From NCBI GenBank assembly GCA_016301965.1, contig JAEDOO010000051.1:1-11562 (forward strand): a DNA stretch of 11,562 nucleotides. Direction: 5' to 3'. A program made the translations under genes and the position numbers. Each line of letters begins with the position of its first letter. Position 1 is the stretch's first letter. Source of the stretch: Lachnospiraceae bacterium. Its GTDB lineage: Bacteria; Bacillota; Clostridia; Lachnospirales; Lachnospiraceae. Below are positions 7,252-11,562 of this stretch, piece after piece. The notes under the pieces were generated by a model. That model ran no database searches, was not told the origin of the DNA, and was given only the letters and a program-made list of their open reading frames with translations.

Positions 7252-8592
7252 GTGATCAGTCCCAAACTGCGGCAGGCAGAGTATGAATTGGAAAGAAACA
7301 GCATATGCGGACAGATCCTGGCGGACACCCGGCGGGAGCTGTATCTGCATCTGCCTTATATGGATATGGCCCTGTCGGTACTGTATCCCGAGCAGACAGG
7401 AGCAACACAGACCTTAGGCAGCGATGGCTTTCACCTGTATTACCATCCGGATTTTCTGATCCGAATGTATAAGCGGGGGAAGATTGCCGTAAACCGGGGA
7501 CTTTTGCATGTGATTCTGCACTGCCTTCTGGGGCATCTGGATAAGGCGGCGGGAAAGGATGAACGGCTGTGGAATATCGCCTGTGATCTTGTGGTGGAAC
7601 AGATTCTTGATGATATGCCTCTTCGGTGTCTGAGGATTCCTCCGAATGCTGAGAAGAAAAACTGGTATTACCGGCTGAGACAGGAGTTTTCTGTGTTTAC
7701 AGCGGAACGTGTCTACCGCTATTTGCAGGAAACGACACTGACAGAGAGAACGTGGCAGCAGCTTATGGCAGCGTTTCTGGTGGATGACCATCAGTTCTGG
7801 TACCAGGAGCAGGAACCCCGGGCACAGCAGACAAGGCAGCAGCGCTGGGAAGATATCCGGGACCGTATGCAGACGGAGATGGAGACCTTTGGCAGGGAAG
7901 CAGATGAGCACAGCGAAAGCTTGAGAGAGGCTGTTCGGGTGAAAAATCGCAGGCGCTATGATTACCGGTCTTTTTTGAAACGGTTTGCTGTTTTGAAGGA
8001 AGAGGTACAGGTGGATCCGGACAGCTTTGATACGATATTTTACACTTATGGTATGCAGCTGTATGGCAATATGCCGCTGATCGAGCCAAACGAGACCCGG
8101 GAGGTGCGAAAAATCGAGGATTTTGTCATCGTGATCGATACTTCGATGTCCTGCAAGGGGGAGCTGGTGCAGCGGTTTCTGGAGGAAACCTACGATATTT
8201 TGTCCCAGGAGGACAGTTTTTTCCGGAAGATCAACCTGCATATTATTCAGTGTGATGAAAGGGTGCAGGAGGATAAAGTAATCACTTCCCGGGAAGAGAT
8301 GGATGCGTATATGCGGGACTTCACGATCGTGGGTTCCGGGGGTACAGACTTTCGTCCGGCCTTTGGCTATGTCAATGAGCTGATGGCCAGACAGGCATTT
8401 TATCATCTTCGGGGACTGATTTATTTTACGGATGGCTACGGGATATTTCCTGTGAAAAAGCCGCTGTACGATACAGCTTTTGTTTTCTGGGATGAACATT
8501 ACCGGGATCTTGACGTGCCGTCCTGGGCGATCCGCCTGGTGCTGACGCGGGAAGATCTGGAAGAATTACAGGGGAATACGGATGAATATTAA
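7252..8592 (+). CDS. VWA protein with N-terminal metallopeptidase-like domain (DUF2201-type), MoxR partner
   Basis: A 446-residue soluble protein. The N-terminal third resembles the putative metallopeptidase domain of DUF2201 proteins: YYHPDFL (63-69), His86, His90, His95 and a WNIACD segment (107-112). Where the family has HExxH this protein has HVILH, with Val87 replacing the catalytic Glu, so peptidase activity is doubtful although metal binding may persist. A charged helical middle (about 185-235) follows. The C-terminal VWA domain has a complete metal-ion-dependent adhesion site: DTSMS (296-300), Thr365 in GSGGTDF, and Asp394 in YFTDGYG. The start is GTG 7252, chosen because ATG 7250 meets an immediate stop and GAAAGGA lies six bases upstream. 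The end overlaps the AAA+ gene by 11 bases, the usual layout of a VWA protein with its MoxR ATPase. Confidence 0.85.
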   Translation: MISPKLRQAEYELERNSICGQILADTRRELYLHLPYMDMALSVLYPEQTGATQTLGSDGFHLYYHPDFLIRMYKRGKIAVNRGLLHVILHCLLGHLDKAAGKDERLWNIACDLVVEQILDDMPLRCLRIPPNAEKKNWYYRLRQEFSVFTAERVYRYLQETTLTERTWQQLMAAFLVDDHQFWYQEQEPRAQQTRQQRWEDIRDRMQTEMETFGREADEHSESLREAVRVKNRRRYDYRSFLKRFAVLKEEVQVDPDSFDTIFYTYGMQLYGNMPLIEPNETREVRKIEDFVIVIDTSMSCKGELVQRFLEETYDILSQEDSFFRKINLHIIQCDERVQEDKVITSREEMDAYMRDFTIVGSGGTDFRPAFGYVNELMARQAFYHLRGLIYFTDGYGIFPVKKPLYDTAFVFWDEHYRDLDVPSWAIRLVLTREDLEELQGNTDEY

Positions 8593-10090
8593 ACGGGCAA
8601 AACAGGAAATTAAGGATAGTATAGAAGCATATCTGCTGAAAAATGAGTATGGGGAATACGAGATCCCCACAGTGCGGCAGAGACCGATCCTGCTGATCGG
8701 AGCTCCGGGTATCGGAAAAACGCAGATCATGGAACAGGTGGCGGAGGAATGCAGTATCGGTCTGGTGGCTTATACCATCACACATCATACCCGCCAGAGT
8801 GCCATAGGCCTGCCTTTTATTATGGAAAAAGAGTTTGCCGGTAAAAAAATGTCGGTTACGGAATATACCATGAGTGAGATCGTGGCTTCTGTCTATGAGA
8901 AGATGGAACAGACAGGATGGAAGGAGGGCATTCTGTTTCTGGATGAGATCAACTGCGTATCGGAAACGCTGGCACCGGCCATGCTGCAGTTTCTTCAGTG
9001 CAAGTCTTTTGGAAATCACAAGATTCCGGAAGGATGGATCATTGTGGCAGCAGGAAATCCGCCGGAATACAATAAATCCGTGCGGGAATTTGATATTGTA
9101 ACTTTGGATCGTGTGAAAAAGATCGAGGTGGAACCGGATTTTGCTGCCTGGAAGGAATATGCTTATAAGGTGAACATTCATCCGGCCATTATCAGTTATC
9201 TTAATGTCCGGCCCCAGAATTTTTACCGGATGGAAACTACTGTGGACGGCAAAAGCTTTGCCACACCTCGTGGATGGGAGGATATTTCCCGGCTGCTTAC
9301 GGTATATGAGAAGCTGAACAAACCGCTGGACTATGAGGTGGCGGTGCAGTATGTGCAGCATGAGCAGACAGCCCGGGATTTTGCAAATTATCTGGAACTG
9401 TATTACAAATATCAGGCGGATTACCAGATCGAGGCGGTTCTTGGCGGTACAATTGATCCCATCTTAGAGAAAAAGACAGCTCATGCGTCCTTCGATGAGC
9501 GGCTCAGTGTGATCGGACTTTTGCTGGCGGGATTGAACGACAGATTCCTTAAGGTGTATGATAAGGAAAAGAAACTGGAGGTCCTGATGCGGCTTTTGAA
9601 GGGCTATCAGGCGCAGCCGGAAACAGACGGTGTGGGAGCATTGGCTCTGCTTACGGAAAGTTACCGCAGTGGCTGGCAGATGAAACGGGAAAATGGCGTA
9701 CTGTCCGGACGTGAGGAAAAAGTCTGTCGCAGTGTCAGTGCCGTGCTGGAGACTTATGTGTCCCGGCTCAGACAGAAAAACAGCGGTACGACAGAAGAGT
9801 GTTTTGCGGATATCCGGCAGTGGTTTGCAGTGGAAAATGATGAACTTATGATATTGCAGGATGCAGCTGGAGAAGCGTTGGAGCATGCCTTTGATTTTAT
9901 GGAGTCTGTATTCGGTGAAAGTCAGGAAATGGCTGTGTTTATGACGGAGTTAAATAATAGCAGTTATGCCGTGGCATATCTGACGGAGTACGACTGCGAG
10001 CGGTATCAGCAGTATAATCAGAGCTTTATGTTTGATGAGAATCGTGACCGACTGCTCAAACGTATTGATCATATGGAAAACTGGGGATAA
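8582..10090 (+). CDS. MoxR-like AAA+ ATPase with long C-terminal extension
   Basis: A 502-residue ATPase of the MoxR/AAA_5 type, a family that works with VWA partners in chaperone-like remodelling or metal insertion. Walker A is GAPGIGKT (40-47), Walker B is ILFLDE (117-122), sensor 1 is Asn159 in AAGNPPEYN, a likely arginine finger is Arg177 in TLDRV, and sensor 2 is Arg230 in TPRGW. The segment THHTRQSAIGLP (68-78) is the substrate-side insertion region common in this family. Typical MoxR proteins run to about 320-350 residues; here about 200 further, mainly helical residues follow, with no recognised domain. Its start lies inside the VWA gene (11-base overlap, different frame), so the two are probably translated together. 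A gap of 94 bases separates it from coaBC. The physiological substrate is unknown. Confidence 0.88.
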   Translation: MNIKRAKQEIKDSIEAYLLKNEYGEYEIPTVRQRPILLIGAPGIGKTQIMEQVAEECSIGLVAYTITHHTRQSAIGLPFIMEKEFAGKKMSVTEYTMSEIVASVYEKMEQTGWKEGILFLDEINCVSETLAPAMLQFLQCKSFGNHKIPEGWIIVAAGNPPEYNKSVREFDIVTLDRVKKIEVEPDFAAWKEYAYKVNIHPAIISYLNVRPQNFYRMETTVDGKSFATPRGWEDISRLLTVYEKLNKPLDYEVAVQYVQHEQTARDFANYLELYYKYQADYQIEAVLGGTIDPILEKKTAHASFDERLSVIGLLLAGLNDRFLKVYDKEKKLEVLMRLLKGYQAQPETDGVGALALLTESYRSGWQMKRENGVLSGREEKVCRSVSAVLETYVSRLRQKNSGTTEECFADIRQWFAVENDELMILQDAAGEALEHAFDFMESVFGESQEMAVFMTELNNSSYAVAYLTEYDCERYQQYNQSFMFDENRDRLLKRIDHMENWG

Positions 10091-10173
10091 CGCTGTAGAA
10101 TATAGAAAAAGTCCCGGGAAGGCAAAAGACATGTAGCTATGAAGATGAAAAACAGGGATAACTGAGGATAAAA

Positions 10174-10187
10174 AGGAGAGAGAAATG
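10174..10187 (+). promoter_or_regulatory. Ribosome binding site of coaBC
   Basis: AGGAG at 10174-10178 lies six bases before ATG 10185 and fixes the start. The rest of the 94-base gap (10091-10173) shows no promoter or terminator that I could support. Confidence 0.7.
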
Positions 10188-11381
10188 TTAACGGGAAAGA
10201 CGATCATCCTGGGGGTGACGGGGAGCATCGCAGCCTATAAGGCAGCGTCTCTGGCCAGTCTGCTGGTGAAGCAGCATGCGGATGTGCATGTGTTGATGAC
10301 ACAGAACGCATGCCAGTTTATCAATCCTGTCACTTTTGAGACATTGACAGGAAATAAATGCATTTGCGATACTTTTGACAGAAATTTTGAATTCCATGTG
10401 GGACATGTGTCCCTGGGGAAAAAGGCAGATCTGGCCATCATCGCACCGGCCAGCGCCAACTGTATCGGAAAACTGGCGGGAGGCATTGCAGACGATATGC
10501 TGACGACCACGATTCTGGCCTGTCGGTGCCCGATTCTTCTGAGTCCGGCCATGAATACGCGGATGTACACCAACAGTATTGTACAGGAAAATATGGAAAA
10601 ACTGCGCCGCCATGGATATACGATCATTGAGCCGGCCAGCGGGTATCTGGCCTGCGGTGACACGGGAGCCGGTAAGATGCCGGAGCCAGAGCTTTTATTG
10701 CAGGCGGTGCTAAAGGAAGCAGCTTTTGAGAAAGATATGGAGGGGCTGCATGTGCTGGTGACGGCCGGTCCTACCCAGGAGAGCATTGATCCTGTGCGCT
10801 ATATTACCAATCATTCTTCCGGTAAGATGGGGTATGCTCTGGCAGTAAACGCCATGCGAAGAGGTGCGCAGGTGACACTGGTGTCGGGGCAGACGGCTCT
10901 TGCGGCACCCTATGGAGTGGATATGGTGACGGTGGTCAGTGCCAGGGATATGTTTGAGGCAGTGACAGAGCGGGCCGATGAGCAGGATATCATTATCAAA
11001 GCAGCGGCTGTGGCGGATTACCGCCCGGCGAAGGTGGCATCGGATAAGATCAAGAAAAGTGAGGGTGAGATGTCCATTGCGCTGGAGCGCACGGACGATA
11101 TCCTGAAATATCTGGGCGAGCATAAAAGAGAGGGACAGTTCCTCTGCGGATTCTGCATGGAGACAAAGGACATGCTGGAGAATGCAGGCAAGAAGCTGAA
11201 AGCCAAACATGTGGATATGATCGTGGCGAATAATGTGAAGGTTGCCGGAGCGGGCTTTGCGGGCAACACCAATGTGGTGACTCTGGTGGCCGAGGATATG
11301 ACAAAAGAACTGGGACTGCTGTCAAAGGATGAGACTGCGGCACAGATTCTGGATGAAATCATGAGGAGGAGAGACAAATGA
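10185..11381 (+). CDS. coaBC: Bifunctional phosphopantothenate-cysteine ligase / phosphopantothenoylcysteine decarboxylase
   Basis: This enzyme joins cysteine to 4'-phosphopantothenate using CTP and then decarboxylates the product with FMN, giving 4'-phosphopantetheine for coenzyme A. Its 398 residues are the usual length. CoaC part: the flavin loop GVTGSIAAYK (10-19), catalytic His74 in HVGHVSL, PASANCIGKLAGGIADDM (88-105), PAMN with Asn124, and catalytic Cys157 in GYLACGDTGAGKM. CoaB part: VTAGPTQESIDPVRYITN (192-209), then Asn210? is His here; the NHSSGKMG segment spans 209-216 with its Asn at 209. Next come AAAVADYRP (273-281) and the Lys-rich KIKKSEG (288-294) used in nucleotide handling. 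All key motifs are intact, so it should be active. It shares an ATGA overlap with coaX, which performs the preceding step. Confidence 0.97.
   Translation: MLTGKTIILGVTGSIAAYKAASLASLLVKQHADVHVLMTQNACQFINPVTFETLTGNKCICDTFDRNFEFHVGHVSLGKKADLAIIAPASANCIGKLAGGIADDMLTTTILACRCPILLSPAMNTRMYTNSIVQENMEKLRRHGYTIIEPASGYLACGDTGAGKMPEPELLLQAVLKEAAFEKDMEGLHVLVTAGPTQESIDPVRYITNHSSGKMGYALAVNAMRRGAQVTLVSGQTALAAPYGVDMVTVVSARDMFEAVTERADEQDIIIKAAAVADYRPAKVASDKIKKSEGEMSIALERTDDILKYLGEHKREGQFLCGFCMETKDMLENAGKKLKAKHVDMIVANNVKVAGAGFAGNTNVVTLVAEDMTKELGLLSKDETAAQILDEIMRRRDK
11363..11380 (+). promoter_or_regulatory. Ribosome binding site and ATGA overlap for coaX
   Basis: AGGAGG at 11364-11369 lies eight bases before ATG 11378, within the end of coaBC. 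The ATG and the TGA stop of coaBC share bases (ATGA, 11378-11381), which indicates coupled translation. Confidence 0.8.
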
Positions 11382-11562
11382 TTCTGGCTATAGATGTGGG
11401 AAATACAAATATTGTGGTGGGGGCGATCGACCGCAACCGGAAAAAGGTGTTTATCGAGCGGCTGTCCACAGTAAAGACAAAGACAGAGGCAGAGTATGCT
11501 ATTGATTTGAAAATCATTCTGGAGCTGTATCATATTGATCCGACAGAATTAAAGGGCGGTAT
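11378..11562 (+). CDS. coaX: Type III pantothenate kinase, 3'-truncated by window end
   Basis: This kinase phosphorylates pantothenate, the first step of coenzyme A synthesis. Only 61 codons lie in the window. The N terminus, MILAIDVGNTNIVVGAID, carries the DxGNTN phosphate-binding motif (6-11) typical of type III (CoaX) kinases of the acetate/sugar kinase/Hsp70 fold. The following LSTVKTKTEAEYA segment also fits the family. The frame is open to the end of the window with no stop. Its overlap with coaBC places consecutive pathway steps in one transcript. Confidence 0.95.
   Translation, partial: MILAIDVGNTNIVVGAIDRNRKKVFIERLSTVKTKTEAEYAIDLKIILELYHIDPTELKGG

Noticed and set aside
7414..9361. 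Long minus-strand open frames (7414-8499 and 8426-9361) opposite the VWA and AAA+ genes
   Set aside because: Both are antisense to genes with complete MIDAS or Walker motifs; the translations have no recognisable domain and the compositional bias of shadows.
10065..10101. Promoter-like TTGATC and TAGAAT upstream of coaBC
   Set aside because: The spacing is 25 bases, too long for a sigma-A promoter, and the alternative GATAAC at 15 bases is a poor match.

Overview
The window is 11.6 kb of bacterial chromosome with every supported gene on the + strand. It looks like a gut Clostridia genome, most likely Lachnospiraceae (Blautia/Ruminococcus-like). The grounds are the close resemblance of the first gene to the family 31 alpha-glucosidase known from Ruminococcus (Blautia) obeum, strong AGGAGG-type ribosome binding sites, moderate GC, and the pairing of coaBC with a type III pantothenate kinase gene. 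The taxon is inferred from protein resemblance I recall, not from a search.

Region 1 (1-5424): a 5'-truncated GH31 alpha-glucosidase is followed 22 bases later by two ABC exporter half-transporters. Their coding regions overlap by one base. The two halves are complementary. The first has a degenerate ATP site (Asp in place of the Walker B Glu, Gln in place of the switch His) but an intact signature. The second has an intact Walker B and His but an altered signature (LSQGQ). This is the pattern of a heterodimeric exporter with one catalytic and one degenerate site.

Region 2 (5425-10090): a short gap holds a candidate promoter and a small hairpin. Then come an SseB-family protein that appears to contain two SseB-like halves, a cytoplasmic LRR_5 protein with an unrecognised C-terminal region, a von Willebrand factor A (VWA) protein with an N-terminal metallopeptidase-like domain, and a MoxR-like AAA+ ATPase. 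The last two overlap by 11 bases and form a MoxR-VWA pair. The metallopeptidase-like domain keeps its histidines but has HVILH where HExxH is expected, so it has probably lost peptidase activity. Two intergenic RNA-scale inverted repeats sit just upstream of the two GTG-started genes of this block. This is the least understood part of the window and the best candidate for an undescribed system, perhaps an ATP-driven chaperone or remodelling machine with the LRR protein as adaptor or client. That role is inference.

Region 3 (10091-11562): coenzyme A biosynthesis. A bifunctional coaBC overlaps, by an ATGA, the start of coaX, which runs off the end of the window. Together they supply pantothenate phosphorylation and the next two steps to 4'-phosphopantetheine.

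No tRNA, rRNA, CRISPR array, insertion sequence or gene-free stretch over 300 bases was seen.
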